Below are positions 17,320 through 26,417 of a stretch of 64,000 nucleotides of DNA, in pieces. Made by a program: the position numbers and the translations under genes. Origin of the DNA: Desulfosediminicola ganghwensis (lineage in GTDB: Bacteria > Desulfobacterota > Desulfobulbia > Desulfobulbales > Desulfocapsaceae); NCBI RefSeq assembly GCF_005116675.2, contig NZ_CP050699.1, positions 4,240,001-4,304,000 on the forward strand, given 5' to 3'. The notes beneath the pieces were generated by a model. It saw only the letters and a list, made by a program, of their open reading frames with translations. It searched no databases and was not told the DNA's origin. The stretch's first letter is position 1; each line of letters starts with the position of its first letter.

Positions 17320-18192
17320 TTATGAAAACGCCTCCTTACAAAGACGCCCCAAATGCCCCAGATCCTTACAGACGTAGATTCCACCCTCTTCCATAGCAGC
17401 TATTTTTGCTTCTGCTGTACCTTTTCCTCCACTGACGATCGCACCGGCATGCCCCATACGCCTACCTGGAGGTGCAGTCAGACCTGCAATAAAACCCACC
17501 ACCGGTTTCTCCATGTTGGCCTTGATCCAGGCAGAAGCGTCCTCTTCAGCGGAGCCGCCTATTTCACCTACCATTACTACTGCGGTAGTCTCATTATCTT
17601 TGTTAAACTCCTCGAGACAATCGATAAATCCTGTTCCGTTCACCGGGTCACCACCAATACCTACACAGGTGGTCTGTCCCAGACCGACTTCGGTAAGCTG
17701 GTGAACGACTTCATAGGTCAGGGTTCCTGAACGGGAAACGACCCCGACCGGACCACCAGCTGTATGAATCGCACCCGGCATAATACCTATTTTGCACTGG
17801 CCAGGAGTGATAATTCCAGGGCAGTTAGGACCGATGAGCCTGCTGTTTGTCTGAGCCAGATAGTTCTTTACCTTGAGCATATCCATTACCGGCACGCCCT
17901 CTGTGATACAAACGATCAGCTCTATGCCCGCATCTGCTGCCTCGAGGATAGCGTCTGCGGCAAATGGCGGGGGTACAAAAATCATGGTGGCGTTGGCGCC
18001 TGTCGCTTTGCGTCCTTCGGCAACAGTGTTGTACACCGGTACATCATCCATTTTTTGACCGCCTTTACCCGGAGTAACACCGGCTACGACGTTTGTTCCA
18101 TATTCAATGCATTGTCTGGTGTGAAACTGCCCTTCTTTACCCGTTATGCCCTGCACCAGTAGACGGGTTGTATTATCAATAAAAATGCTCAT
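17320..18192 (-). CDS. sucD: Succinyl-CoA synthetase (ADP/GDP-forming), alpha subunit
   Basis: The 290-residue protein has the CoA-binding N-domain ([31 protein letters not shown]), the ligase motif [17 protein letters not shown], and the phosphohistidine loop [18 protein letters not shown]. The enzyme interconverts succinyl-CoA and succinate with substrate-level ATP/GTP exchange. In a propionate pathway it joins succinyl-CoA from methylmalonyl-CoA mutase to succinate. AAGGTG precedes the ATG. It lies 32 bases after sucC and 84 bases before the 12S start, so all are probably on one transcript. Confidence 0.96.
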   Translation of the reverse strand: MSIFIDNTTRLLVQGITGKEGQFHTRQCIEYGTNVVAGVTPGKGGQKMDDVPVYNTVAEGRKATGANATMIFVPPPFAADAILEAADAGIELIVCITEGVPVMDMLKVKNYLAQTNSRLIGPNCPGIITPGQCKIGIMPGAIHTAGGPVGVVSRSGTLTYEVVHQLTEVGLGQTTCVGIGGDPVNGTGFIDCLEEFNKDNETTAVVMVGEIGGSAEEDASAWIKANMEKPVVGFIAGLTAPPGRRMGHAGAIVSGGKGTAEAKIAAMEEGGIYVCKDLGHLGRLCKEAFS

Positions 18193-18224
18193 GTCGCACC
18201 TTCACTTTGTTATGGTCATTACAG

Positions 18225-19382
18225 TTAGGCCACGATCCCAGCAACCTTGCCTGCAGCATCAGCCAGGTTAGTTGCATTAATCAGATTCAACCCGGATTCA
18301 GCAAGAATACGCCTGCCCTCTTCCACGTTGGTTCCTTCCATACGCACCACTACCGGCACATTCAGTTCTACCTTCTGGGCTGCCTGGACAACTCCCTGGG
18401 CCAAAACGTCACAGCGGAGAATGCCGCCAAAAATATTGATCAGGATGCCTTTTACATTCTTATCGCTTAAGATGATTCTGAAGCCATTCTCAACCATCTC
18501 TGCACTGGCCCCACCACCGACATCAAGAAAGTTGGCAGGGTTGGCCCCGGCCTGCTTGATGATATCCATAGTCGCCATAGCGAGACCGGCGCCATTGACC
18601 ATATTGCCGACATTGCCGTCAAGCTTGATATAATTGAGATTGTACTGCGCAGCTTCCGCCTCGGTCGGATCATCCTCGAACGGGTCATGCATCTCTTTGA
18701 CATCCGGATGACGATATACCGCGTTTGAGTCGATATCCATCTTGGCATCGAGGGCAATCACTTCGTTGTCTTCCGTCACTATCAAAGGATTGATTTCAAC
18801 CATTGAGCAGTCATAATCAACAAACAGGCTGTAGAGATTTTTCAGAATCTGCCCGAAGGGCTTCATCAATTCCTTCTCCAGCTCGAGACCAAACATCACC
18901 TCGCGCAAGTGATAGCCCTGTATTCCAATCAATGGATTGATAAAAACTTTGATAATGCGGTCGGGAGTGGATTCTGCCACCTCTTCAATATCCATACCGC
19001 CATCCTGACTCGCAACTATGGCAATGGAGGCTGTCTCCCTGTCTGGAATAATTGAGAGATACATCTCTTTTTTAATGCTTACACCTTTTTCTATGAGCAG
19101 TTTTCTTACCAATTGCCCAGAGGGTCCGGTCTGCTTGGTCACCAGCGTCATACCGAGGATATCCCCAGCTGCTGCTGTTAACTCATCCTGGGTTCTCGCG
19201 AGACGAACCCCACCACCTTTTCCTCTACCACCTGCATGAATCTGTGCTTTAACAGCAACCGGCAGGCCAAGTTCCGAGACAATTTTCTCTACCTGAGCAA
19301 CTTCTTCAGCCACTCCTCCCTGCGGTGTGGGAACTTTGTATTTACGGAACAGTTCTTTGGCCTGATATTCATGAATCTTCAT
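18225..19382 (-). CDS. sucC: Succinyl-CoA synthetase, beta subunit
   Basis: The 385-residue protein has an ATP-grasp domain (MKIHEYQAKELFRKYKVPTP, then VKAQIHAGGRGKGGGV), the metal/nucleotide site MVEINPLIVTEDNEVIALDA, and the C-terminal CoA-ligase domain with NIFGGILRCDVLAQGVV. It pairs with sucD directly downstream. GGGGG lies before the ATG, immediately after a 16-base-pair hairpin that separates sucC from prpE. The neighbours indicate use in methylmalonyl-CoA-based propionate metabolism rather than only a complete TCA cycle. Confidence 0.96.
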   Translation of the reverse strand: MKIHEYQAKELFRKYKVPTPQGGVAEEVAQVEKIVSELGLPVAVKAQIHAGGRGKGGGVRLARTQDELTAAAGDILGMTLVTKQTGPSGQLVRKLLIEKGVSIKKEMYLSIIPDRETASIAIVASQDGGMDIEEVAESTPDRIIKVFINPLIGIQGYHLREVMFGLELEKELMKPFGQILKNLYSLFVDYDCSMVEINPLIVTEDNEVIALDAKMDIDSNAVYRHPDVKEMHDPFEDDPTEAEAAQYNLNYIKLDGNVGNMVNGAGLAMATMDIIKQAGANPANFLDVGGGASAEMVENGFRIILSDKNVKGILINIFGGILRCDVLAQGVVQAAQKVELNVPVVVRMEGTNVEEGRRILAESGLNLINATNLADAAGKVAGIVA

Positions 19383-19397
19383 AAATACCCCCTCTGG

Positions 19398-19440
19398 GAT
19401 ACAACCGGCTCCCTCCCTCTCCAGGGGAGCCGGTTGTATC
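19398..19440 (-). promoter_or_regulatory. Perfect 16-bp intercistronic hairpin before sucC
   Basis: GATACAACCGGCTCCC (19398-19413) is exactly complementary to 19425-19440, with an 11-base loop. It lies between the prpE stop and the sucC ribosome-binding site. No T run follows, so it could act as a leaky terminator, an RNA-processing site or a 5' stabiliser that sets the ratio of prpE to sucCD. Confidence 0.6.
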
Positions 19441-19489
19441 TATGGAAATAGTGAGATTTCAGCTATGGAACATAGCTGCTTGCTTGAAA

Positions 19490-21385
19490 CTAAGCCTTTG
19501 GATAACCTATAGTTTTCAAGGTCTCGGTGATCTCGTCAAGAATTGCCGGATCATCGATGGTCGAAGGCATGTTGTACTCTTTGTTATTGGCGATTGCGCG
19601 CATGGTTCCACGTAGAATCTTGCCGGAGCGTGTCTTCGGCAAACGTGCAACCTGTGCTGAATCACGGAAGCAGGCAATCGGTCCGATCTGATCACGAACC
19701 ATCTGTACCAGCTCTTTCTTGATATCTTCCTCCTTCCTGTCAACTCCAGCCTTCAACACAAAGAGTCCGACAGGCAGTTGGCCTTTCATGGTGTCGTGGG
19801 TTCCGAATACGGCACATTCTGCAACGTCTGGATGGGCGGAAATTACTTCTTCCATGGCACCGGTGGACAGGCGGTGACCAGCAATATTAATAACATCATC
19901 CATACGTCCCATGACGTAGACATAACCTTCTTCATCCATAAAACCGCCATCACTGGTCTCATAGTAACCAGGGAAATTGGTCATATACGACTTGACGAAG
20001 CGTTCCTCGTTGCGCCACAAGGTGGTGAGGGTGCCTGGAGGCAGAGGAAGCTTAACGACAATATTACCTTCGGTATTAGGAGGTACCGGCTGGCAGTCGT
20101 TGTCTACGACCTGCACATCCCAGCCCGGCATAGCTTTGGTCGGAGAACCAACCTTAACAGGCAGCTCCTCAATACCACGGCAGTTGCCGACGATGGCCCA
20201 GCCAGTTTCTGTTTGCCACCAGTGATCTATAACAGGTACACCCAGCATATCTTTTGCCCAGTTCAGAGTATCAGGGTCTGTACGCTCGCCTGCCAGATAA
20301 AGGCACTCGAAAGAAGATACGTCATATTTCTTGTACAGCTCGCCGTTAGGATCTTCTTTCTTGATTGCCCGAAAGGCGGTAGGTGCGGTGAACAGGGCTT
20401 TGACCTTATGCTCAGAAATGACACGCCAGAATGCACCGGCATCCGGTGTTCCCACAGGTTTACCCTCATAGAAAACTGAGGTTGCTCCATAAATCAGAGG
20501 GGCATAGACGATGTAGGAATGACCTACGACCCAGCCTACGTCGGATGCCGACCACCAAACCTCGCCCGGATTAATATCATAGAGCGCCTTCATGGTGTAA
20601 TGCAGGGCTACCGCATGACCACCATTATCTCTCAAGACACCTTTCGGCATACCTGTGGTGCCGGAAGTATAGAGAATATAAAGTGGATCGGTAGCATCAA
20701 GCTCAACACAATCAGCCGGTTTGGCATCTTTCACGAAGTCCTGCCAATCGATATCCTTGCCTTCTGTCATCTCGGCAGTGATAAAATCACGCTGAAACAG
20801 CACCACGGTCTCGACCTTATGGGTCGATTGCTCAATTGCAGCATCTACCAATGGCTTGTATGCCAGTTTTTTAGCGCCTTCAAGGGCACCTGAAGCAGTT
20901 ATGATCAGCTTGGGTTGAGCATGATCGATACGAATTGCCAGTTCATGGGCCGCAAAACCTCCGAAGACTACAGAGTGGATCGCGCCAATTCGGGCACATG
21001 CCAGCATGGCAACAGCCGCTTCAGGGATCATCGGCATATAGATGATGACGGTATCCCCTTTAGTTACCCCTTGGGCCTGCAGTGCACCTGCGAAATTAGC
21101 CACCTGCTCTTGCAGCTCTTTGTAAGTGATTTTGCGGATGGTGTCGGTGACAGGGCTGTCATAAATGATTGCAGTCTGATCTGCCCGACCGTTCTCCACA
21201 TGACGATCGACAGCGTTGTAGCAGGTGTTCATTTTCCCGCCGGAGAACCACTTGTAAAACGGTGGATTTGATGAATCAAGTACTTTGTCGCACCACCTAT
21301 ACCAGGTGATACCTTTTGCAGCTTCTGCCCAAAACTCTTCTGGGTTGTTGATACTACTTTGAAAAACTGCATCAAAACTAGTCAT
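19490..21385 (-). CDS. prpE: Propionyl-CoA (acetyl-CoA) synthetase, AMP-forming
   Basis: The 631-residue adenylate-forming enzyme has the N-terminal ACAS domain (NNPEEFWAEAAKGITWYRW), the P-loop-like LYTSGTTGMPKG, the motif HWWQTETGWAIVGN, the hinge region YVYVMGRMDDVINIAGHRL and the acetylatable lysine in RSGKILRGTMRA. The stretch NTCYNAVDRHVENGRADQ and the overall length resemble PrpE more than Acs. It activates propionate (or acetate) to the CoA thioester with ATP to AMP. ATG 21385 follows GGGGAG; the longer frame to 21442 lacks such support. It leads the propionate operon and diverges from a two-component system. PrpE versus Acs specificity cannot be settled by eye. Confidence 0.88.
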   Translation of the reverse strand: MTSFDAVFQSSINNPEEFWAEAAKGITWYRWCDKVLDSSNPPFYKWFSGGKMNTCYNAVDRHVENGRADQTAIIYDSPVTDTIRKITYKELQEQVANFAGALQAQGVTKGDTVIIYMPMIPEAAVAMLACARIGAIHSVVFGGFAAHELAIRIDHAQPKLIITASGALEGAKKLAYKPLVDAAIEQSTHKVETVVLFQRDFITAEMTEGKDIDWQDFVKDAKPADCVELDATDPLYILYTSGTTGMPKGVLRDNGGHAVALHYTMKALYDINPGEVWWSASDVGWVVGHSYIVYAPLIYGATSVFYEGKPVGTPDAGAFWRVISEHKVKALFTAPTAFRAIKKEDPNGELYKKYDVSSFECLYLAGERTDPDTLNWAKDMLGVPVIDHWWQTETGWAIVGNCRGIEELPVKVGSPTKAMPGWDVQVVDNDCQPVPPNTEGNIVVKLPLPPGTLTTLWRNEERFVKSYMTNFPGYYETSDGGFMDEEGYVYVMGRMDDVINIAGHRLSTGAMEEVISAHPDVAECAVFGTHDTMKGQLPVGLFVLKAGVDRKEEDIKKELVQMVRDQIGPIACFRDSAQVARLPKTRSGKILRGTMRAIANNKEYNMPSTIDDPAILDEITETLKTIGYPKA

Positions 21386-22120
21386 AATCACTCCCCTTTT
21401 GGTCTGATGTTTTGTCCACCTGTCCACCCTAACCACTCCCACTTGTATACAGCAATGTCAGCAATACATCAACACCTTTATTAAACATTGTTACATAAGC
21501 TCAACCTTATCTTGAAGACAAGAACACACTTTACCATGATTAATCCTTTTATATTCAGCATCTTCAACCAACATGGCTTCCCAGGGAACTTTTCACCCAC
21601 AAGGGCTTCAAACAATACCGTTATTACCTTTATACCTACTGTATATACAGTAAATAACGCTATTTAATTGACACAACAGTCAAAACTTGGAATAGTTCGG
21701 ATAACATTGTTACTGTCAACTTTTTTAGTGAAATTTAATTTATGAAAACTCCAACAATTCCTTATTGTTCCAGAACAACAGCCTGTAGCAGGGAGCAAAA
21801 TATGCTGAACCCTATCCCACGGTTTTCATGTTTTTTTCATATATATGACAGGCTAGATATATTTCTTTGCACCTTGAACACCCGGCACACCGGCAACCAA
21901 ATCAGCACAAGCTGAACAAGGGCATTTCTGGACAGGAAAAATATTGTTTCACATCAATGGAAATGAATTGAACCCCTTGAAATGCATACAGGCACCAGCC
22001 AATTTTGCATGAACATTCTGTCGCGACATGGAACACTGATGAACAATTCGGACTAAAAATCGATTCACAGACAGTTGCCCAGGTCATATCTGCACTTTGC
22101 ATTCAGAATTACAGGATAAA
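21386..22120. promoter_or_regulatory. Divergent control region between prpE and the histidine kinase
   Basis: These 735 AT-rich bases hold no gene. They contain a perfect palindrome TACTGTATATACAGTA (21637-21652), a related TGTATACA (21444-21451), and TTGTTC-CA-GAACAA (21765-21778). A rightward TTGACA (21668-21673) with AATAGT 17 bases later (21691-21696) is a possible promoter for the kinase gene. No sigma-54 consensus was found here. The palindromes are candidate operators for prpE control. Confidence 0.5.
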
Positions 22121-24031
22121 ATGGTTTCTTCTACTTCAACAAAAGCTGCAAGGTCTGTACCGCACACCATTCCGGTAAAAATAATCCTGCCGGTACTGCT
22201 CTCCATGTTTCTTTTTATCGCTACTTTTTTTGGCTATATTCTGCCAAGGATGGAAGAGCAGCTCATGGAGCGCAAGCGCGAAATGATTCTGGCACTCAGC
22301 ACCTCAGCCATGAGTTCAATTCAGCACTATGCTAAAATGGCTGACGCAGGTGAACTGTCTATCAAGGATGCTCAGGCCAAAGCTATTGCACATCTGCGTG
22401 ATCTACGATATGGCCCTGAAAACAAAGATTATTTCTGGGTCAACGACACGTACCCCCGAATGATCATGCATCCGTACCGGCCTGATCTGGAGGGGCGTGA
22501 CGTTACTGATGAAACCGACCCTGCGGGCCAAAAACTCTTTCAGGACTTCCTCGCCGCCGTTAAGCAGGACGGGGCCGGTTACGTCACCTACCACTGGCAG
22601 TGGCAGGACGACCCGAATCGCATATTCTCGAAAATTTCCTACGTCCAGGAGTATAAACCATGGCATTGGATTATCGGCACCGGTGTCTATGTTGAAGATG
22701 TCCATAGCCAGATAGCCGCGATCACCCAGAATATGACGTTCTTTTTTCTGGCAGTGCTGATTGTCATTGCTTTTCTTTCGGTCTATATCATCCTGCAGAG
22801 TGCCACTGTCGAGAACAGACGAAGATTGGTAGAAATTTCTTTGAAAAAGAGCGAGACCCGATACCGGTTGCTGACCGAAACCGCTCGCGAGATGATCCTG
22901 CTGCTCGACCAGGATCTGAGGGTCAACTATGCCAATACAGCCTTCAGTAAAAACTGCAACTATCCTTTCTACATGATCCACGGCACCTCCATTCTCGATA
23001 TTCTTCCCCAGACCAGGCATCAGCCATTCCTCAGGAAAATCGATTATCTCAACAGTGATGCCAGTGACGCCTCAATACTCGAGACGTACTTCATAACCAA
23101 TGAGAGGAAGGAACTCCCCATCGAAGCGACTTTCGCCCGCATGGAATCACCTGAAGGATTACCCACTTTTCTCCTCACAGCCAGGGACATAACAGATAAG
23201 AAACGGGCAGAGGAAGAAGCCAGACTCCGACAGGAGCAGCTGATGCAAACCAGCAAGATGGTTGCTCTCGGTACCCTGGTAGCCGGCGTCGCCCACGAAA
23301 TCAACAACCCTATTTCCTCAGTTATGCTTAACTTCCAGGTATATGAACGGTTCTGGAAGGCAGCTCAGCCTGTATTGGATGAGCATTGCGAGCGAAGCGG
23401 CCAGATCGACATCGGTGGCATGAATTACCAGCAACTCAAAGAACGAATGCCAAAGCTTCTGCAATACTCCCAGGAAGGCGTCTCGCGGGTGAAACGGATC
23501 GTCGGCGAGCTTAAAGAATTTTCACGTCAACACCCGGCCGATCTGCGTGAGGCAGTCAGCCTCAACCAGGTTGTTGAAACTTCAGTGGGATTACTGGCCA
23601 GCTTCATAAAAAAGGCGACCACCAACTTCAGTGTAGAGTATGATGAAAATTTACCGACCTTCCCCGGCAACAGCCAGAGACTTGGCCAGGTGATTATCAA
23701 CCTGCTGGTGAATGCCTGCCAGGCAACAAGCAGCACCGACATGCCAATTTCTGTCCGCACCTGGTATCTCGAGGAGTCTGAAGAAATCATCCTCGAAGTG
23801 CAGGATTCAGGTATAGGTATGACCCCTGAGCTGCTTGAGAGGATAAAAGACCCCTTTTTCACCACAAAACGGGACAATAACGGAACCGGCCTTGGCCTCT
23901 CTATCTCGGATACCATTATCCGCAACCACAGGGGCTGGCTGAACTTTAAATCAGAACCCGGTCGCGGCACAACCGCCACAGTAAGGTTGCCGCGTTATGA
24001 CATGAACGAAGTTGCAGGAAGAATGATATGA
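22121..24031 (+). CDS. Cache/PAS sensor histidine kinase
   Basis: The 636-residue kinase has a first membrane helix (about 15-37), a periplasmic single-Cache domain (about 40-195, with YGPENKDYFWVNDTYPRMIM and WHWIIGTGVYVEDV), a second membrane helix (about 200-222), a PAS domain (about 245-365), and a HisKA/HATPase core. The phosphoacceptor is His392 in GVAHEINNP; the ATPase has NLLVNACQA, DSGIGM and GTGLGLSIS. Cache domains of this type often bind small organic acids. ATG 22121 follows AGGA and is preferred over a TTG at 22097. Its stop overlaps the response-regulator start, so the two form a pair. The nearby acetate permease and propionate genes suggest a short-chain acid signal; this is inference. 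Confidence 0.9.
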   Translation: MVSSTSTKAARSVPHTIPVKIILPVLLSMFLFIATFFGYILPRMEEQLMERKREMILALSTSAMSSIQHYAKMADAGELSIKDAQAKAIAHLRDLRYGPENKDYFWVNDTYPRMIMHPYRPDLEGRDVTDETDPAGQKLFQDFLAAVKQDGAGYVTYHWQWQDDPNRIFSKISYVQEYKPWHWIIGTGVYVEDVHSQIAAITQNMTFFFLAVLIVIAFLSVYIILQSATVENRRRLVEISLKKSETRYRLLTETAREMILLLDQDLRVNYANTAFSKNCNYPFYMIHGTSILDILPQTRHQPFLRKIDYLNSDASDASILETYFITNERKELPIEATFARMESPEGLPTFLLTARDITDKKRAEEEARLRQEQLMQTSKMVALGTLVAGVAHEINNPISSVMLNFQVYERFWKAAQPVLDEHCERSGQIDIGGMNYQQLKERMPKLLQYSQEGVSRVKRIVGELKEFSRQHPADLREAVSLNQVVETSVGLLASFIKKATTNFSVEYDENLPTFPGNSQRLGQVIINLLVNACQATSSTDMPISVRTWYLEESEEIILEVQDSGIGMTPELLERIKDPFFTTKRDNNGTGLGLSISDTIIRNHRGWLNFKSEPGRGTTATVRLPRYDMNEVAGRMI

Positions 24032-25479
24032 TGAACCTCAAAAATCCGTGCGACCCGATACTCGTGGTCGATGATGAAGAGTCCATTCTGCTCTCAGTTG
24101 ACACCATTCTGCAAATGGCTGGCATGAACAACGTCATTACCTGTTCAGATAGTCGACAGGTACTATCCATTGTTGAACGCAATTCACCAAGTGTAGTGCT
24201 GCTTGATCTGAACATGCCCCACGTGAACGGGGAGGCGATCATTGAAAAACTGAGTGCACACTATCCGAGAATACCGATAGTCGTCATTACAGGACGAATC
24301 GATGCCGAAACCGCAGTGGATTGCCTGAAATCTGGTGCAGCCGACTATATTGTCAAACCGGTCGACGAAGAACGGCTTTTAGCAACCATCCGAAAAACAC
24401 TGCGTTCAGGTGAATTGCGGGACAGCAAATCAGACTCGACCAGTAGCACTGGTGACAAAATTATCCGCCCGGAATGTTTTAGCCATATCATCACCCAGAG
24501 CCCGAAGCTGATAGAGATATTTGAGTACCTCGAATCTATCGCCTCCACCTCTGAACCGGTTCTCGTTCGCGGCGAGACAGGAACCGGCAAGGAACTCATC
24601 GCTCGGGCAATACATAATCTCAGCGGTCGAAAAGGTGAATTTGTCGCTGTTAATGTCGCAGGTCTTGATGACAACGTATTTTCCGATACATTGTTCGGCC
24701 ACGTCAAAGGCGCTTTCACCGGTGCTGACATACAACGCTCCGGCCTTATCGAGCGGGCAGCTGAAGGCACCCTCTTTTTAGATGAAATAGGCGACCTCAG
24801 CCCTGCCTCCCAGGTAAAACTTCTGCGCCTGCTGCAGGAGCATGAGTATATGCCACTTGGCCAGGACAGCCTCCGCCGCAGCAGCGCCAGGATAATCACC
24901 TCCACGCATGTCGACATCTGGGATCTGCAGCGCAGGAATATTTTTCGAAAAGACCTGCACTACCGGCTGCGAACCCACCGGGTCCTTATGCCGCCACTCA
25001 GGGACAGAAAGGAAGATCTGCCGCTGCTGCTGGACCACTTCATTGACAAAGCTTCGGACTCACTCCTTAAAAACCGCCCGAACAGGCCGCCGGAATTGCT
25101 CACGCTGCTTGAGACCTACACTTTTCCTGGAAATGTACGGGAACTACAGGCAATGGTCTTTGATGCCGTGGCCCAGCACAAAAACGGCACCCTCTCAATG
25201 ATTGTCTTTCGGGAACATATGGCCCGCATGAAACAGCTTGAAGCAGACGAACAGACCATACACTTCGCTGACATCACCGGAACCACGAACGAATACGCCG
25301 GCAGTCCGGCTTCATTCAAATCACTGGAGACCCTCCCGAGCATCAAACAGGCCACCAAGATGCTCATTGAAGAGGCGATGGAACGTGCGGATAACAACCA
25401 ATCCATTGCCGCCTCACTCCTCGGCATCTCCCAACAGGCACTCAGCAAACGTTTAAAGAACCTCTCCCAGGAAAAATAA
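24028..25479 (+). CDS. Sigma-54-dependent NtrC-family response regulator
   Basis: The 483-residue activator has a receiver domain with phosphoacceptor Asp60 in VVLLDLNMP, an AAA+ domain with Walker A GETGTGKELIARA, the sigma-54 contact loop GAFTGAD, the motif GTLFLDEIGDL and FPGNVRELQAMV, and a C-terminal Fis-type helix-turn-helix (NQSIAASLLGISQQALSKRL). It overlaps the kinase stop (ATGA-type). It should bind enhancer sites and open sigma-54 promoters when phosphorylated. A consensus sigma-54 promoter lies about 200 bases after its stop, ahead of the acetate transporter, with dyad repeats between. That makes the transporter its most likely target. Confidence 0.94.
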   Translation: MMNLKNPCDPILVVDDEESILLSVDTILQMAGMNNVITCSDSRQVLSIVERNSPSVVLLDLNMPHVNGEAIIEKLSAHYPRIPIVVITGRIDAETAVDCLKSGAADYIVKPVDEERLLATIRKTLRSGELRDSKSDSTSSTGDKIIRPECFSHIITQSPKLIEIFEYLESIASTSEPVLVRGETGTGKELIARAIHNLSGRKGEFVAVNVAGLDDNVFSDTLFGHVKGAFTGADIQRSGLIERAAEGTLFLDEIGDLSPASQVKLLRLLQEHEYMPLGQDSLRRSSARIITSTHVDIWDLQRRNIFRKDLHYRLRTHRVLMPPLRDRKEDLPLLLDHFIDKASDSLLKNRPNRPPELLTLLETYTFPGNVRELQAMVFDAVAQHKNGTLSMIVFREHMARMKQLEADEQTIHFADITGTTNEYAGSPASFKSLETLPSIKQATKMLIEEAMERADNNQSIAASLLGISQQALSKRLKNLSQEK

Positions 25480-25506
25480 TGTTGAGGCCCGCTATACGTT
25501 GCAGAA

Positions 25507-25550
25507 GCCCCTACAATAAAAGTTGTAACCACAACTTTTATTGTAGGGGC
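25507..25550. repeat. Perfect 20-bp palindromic hairpin, candidate UAS pair
   Basis: Bases 25507-25526 are exactly complementary to 25531-25550 around a four-base loop (AACC). The hairpin could end the response-regulator transcript, but no T run follows on either strand. Each arm also contains a TACAA-N6-TTGTA-type dyad (25512-25527; 25530-25545 with C for the first T), the same pattern seen again at 25598-25613. I therefore also read it as a double enhancer site. Confidence 0.65.
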
Positions 25551-25597
25551 CCGGAATTGCCTGGTATAAGTGGATAAACGCTTTCCTTCCCTTCCCC

Positions 25598-25613
25598 TAC
25601 AACTTTCGTTGTA
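25598..25613. promoter_or_regulatory. Third TACAA-N6-TTGTA dyad, candidate enhancer site
   Basis: TACAACTTTCGTTGTA is a dyad with arms TACAA/TTGTA, as in the two sites within 25507-25550. Its centre is about 100 bases upstream of the expected sigma-54 transcription start, the usual distance for NtrC-type activator sites. Binding by the adjacent regulator is inference. Confidence 0.5.
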
Positions 25614-25680
25614 CCCCTCACCATCACACGGAATCTGCTTTAGACCCTGATTTATCGTCTATTTTATTAATATCACCATC

Positions 25681-25696
25681 TGGCACCAAACTTGCT
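25681..25696 (+). promoter_or_regulatory. Consensus sigma-54 (-24/-12) promoter of the acetate transporter
   Basis: TGGCACCAAACTTGCT matches TGGCAC-N5-TTGCW exactly, with the GG and GC doublets correctly spaced. Transcription should start near 25707, about 66 bases before the transporter ATG. The neighbouring NtrC-family activator gene makes this a natural target. Confidence 0.85.
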
Positions 25697-25772
25697 CAAT
25701 AATTACCAACATTAGGTCACCATCAGACAGAAAGGATGGCACACATAAACCCTTATTAATGGAGAGTAAAGT

Positions 25773-26384
25773 ATGGCAGATGCAAAAGCTACCCCTATGG
25801 GAAATCCGGCAGTGGTCGGCCTGGCAGGTTTCGGTCTGACAACATTGATCCTCCAGTTCCATAACCTCGGTCTCTGTGGAATCGGCCCCGTCATCGCCCT
25901 GGGACTCATCTTCGGCGGTACGGCTCAGCTCATCGCCGGATATCAGGAGTTCAAGGTTGGAAACAATTTCGGCTACAGTGCCTTCTGCTCGTATGGCGCT
26001 TTCTGGATCGCACTCGCAATTATCCTGCTGATGAACAAGTTCGACATCTATAAGTCCAGCGGCACTGATGTTGGTTACTTTCTGGTAGTATGGACCCTGT
26101 ATACCGGCATTATGTGGGTAGCCGCTATGCGCATCCATGGTGCCATGGCATCCACTTTCACCCTGCTTCTCGCCGGCTTCATCCTTTTGGATCTGGCCCA
26201 TTTCGGCTTCCCGGCAATGACCAAAGTTGCCGCCTACGTACTTATCCTCTGTGCCCTGAATGCCTGGTACATGATGGCTCACGTCATCTTCATGCAGGTT
26301 TTCGGTCGTGACGTTCTGCCCGTCGGCAAGCCATGGATCGATCCCAAACCAGCCACAGCTGAGCTTCAATCCGCTAAAGCCTGA
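25773..26384 (+). CDS. Acetate uptake transporter, GPR1/FUN34/YaaH (SatP) family
   Basis: The 203-residue protein has six predicted membrane segments and opens with the family hallmark NPAVVGLAGFGLTTLILQFH. LIFGGTAQLIAGYQEFKVGN and SYGAFWIALAIILL are also typical. Members such as E. coli SatP carry acetate and succinate with protons. GGAG precedes the ATG. It is preceded by a sigma-54 promoter and, further up, by a two-component system, and propionate activation genes lie on the far side of that system. Uptake of acetate or propionate for CoA activation is the simplest reading. It appears monocistronic. Confidence 0.92.
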   Translation: MADAKATPMGNPAVVGLAGFGLTTLILQFHNLGLCGIGPVIALGLIFGGTAQLIAGYQEFKVGNNFGYSAFCSYGAFWIALAIILLMNKFDIYKSSGTDVGYFLVVWTLYTGIMWVAAMRIHGAMASTFTLLLAGFILLDLAHFGFPAMTKVAAYVLILCALNAWYMMAHVIFMQVFGRDVLPVGKPWIDPKPATAELQSAKA

Positions 26385-26417
26385 TACAATTTGAGCACAC
26401 AGTCGCTCATTTGACCC

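Noticed and set aside
21637-21652. LexA/SOS box reading of TACTGTATATACAGTA
   Set aside because: The classical box has CTG-N10-CAG spacing (CTGT-N8-ACAG); here only four bases separate CTGT and ACAG, and neighbouring genes are not SOS functions.
25507-25550. Simple rho-independent terminator of the response-regulator gene
   Set aside because: The hairpin is strong but lacks a T run, and its dyad pattern recurs at 25598 upstream of a sigma-54 promoter; a regulatory reading fits better, although both roles may coexist.
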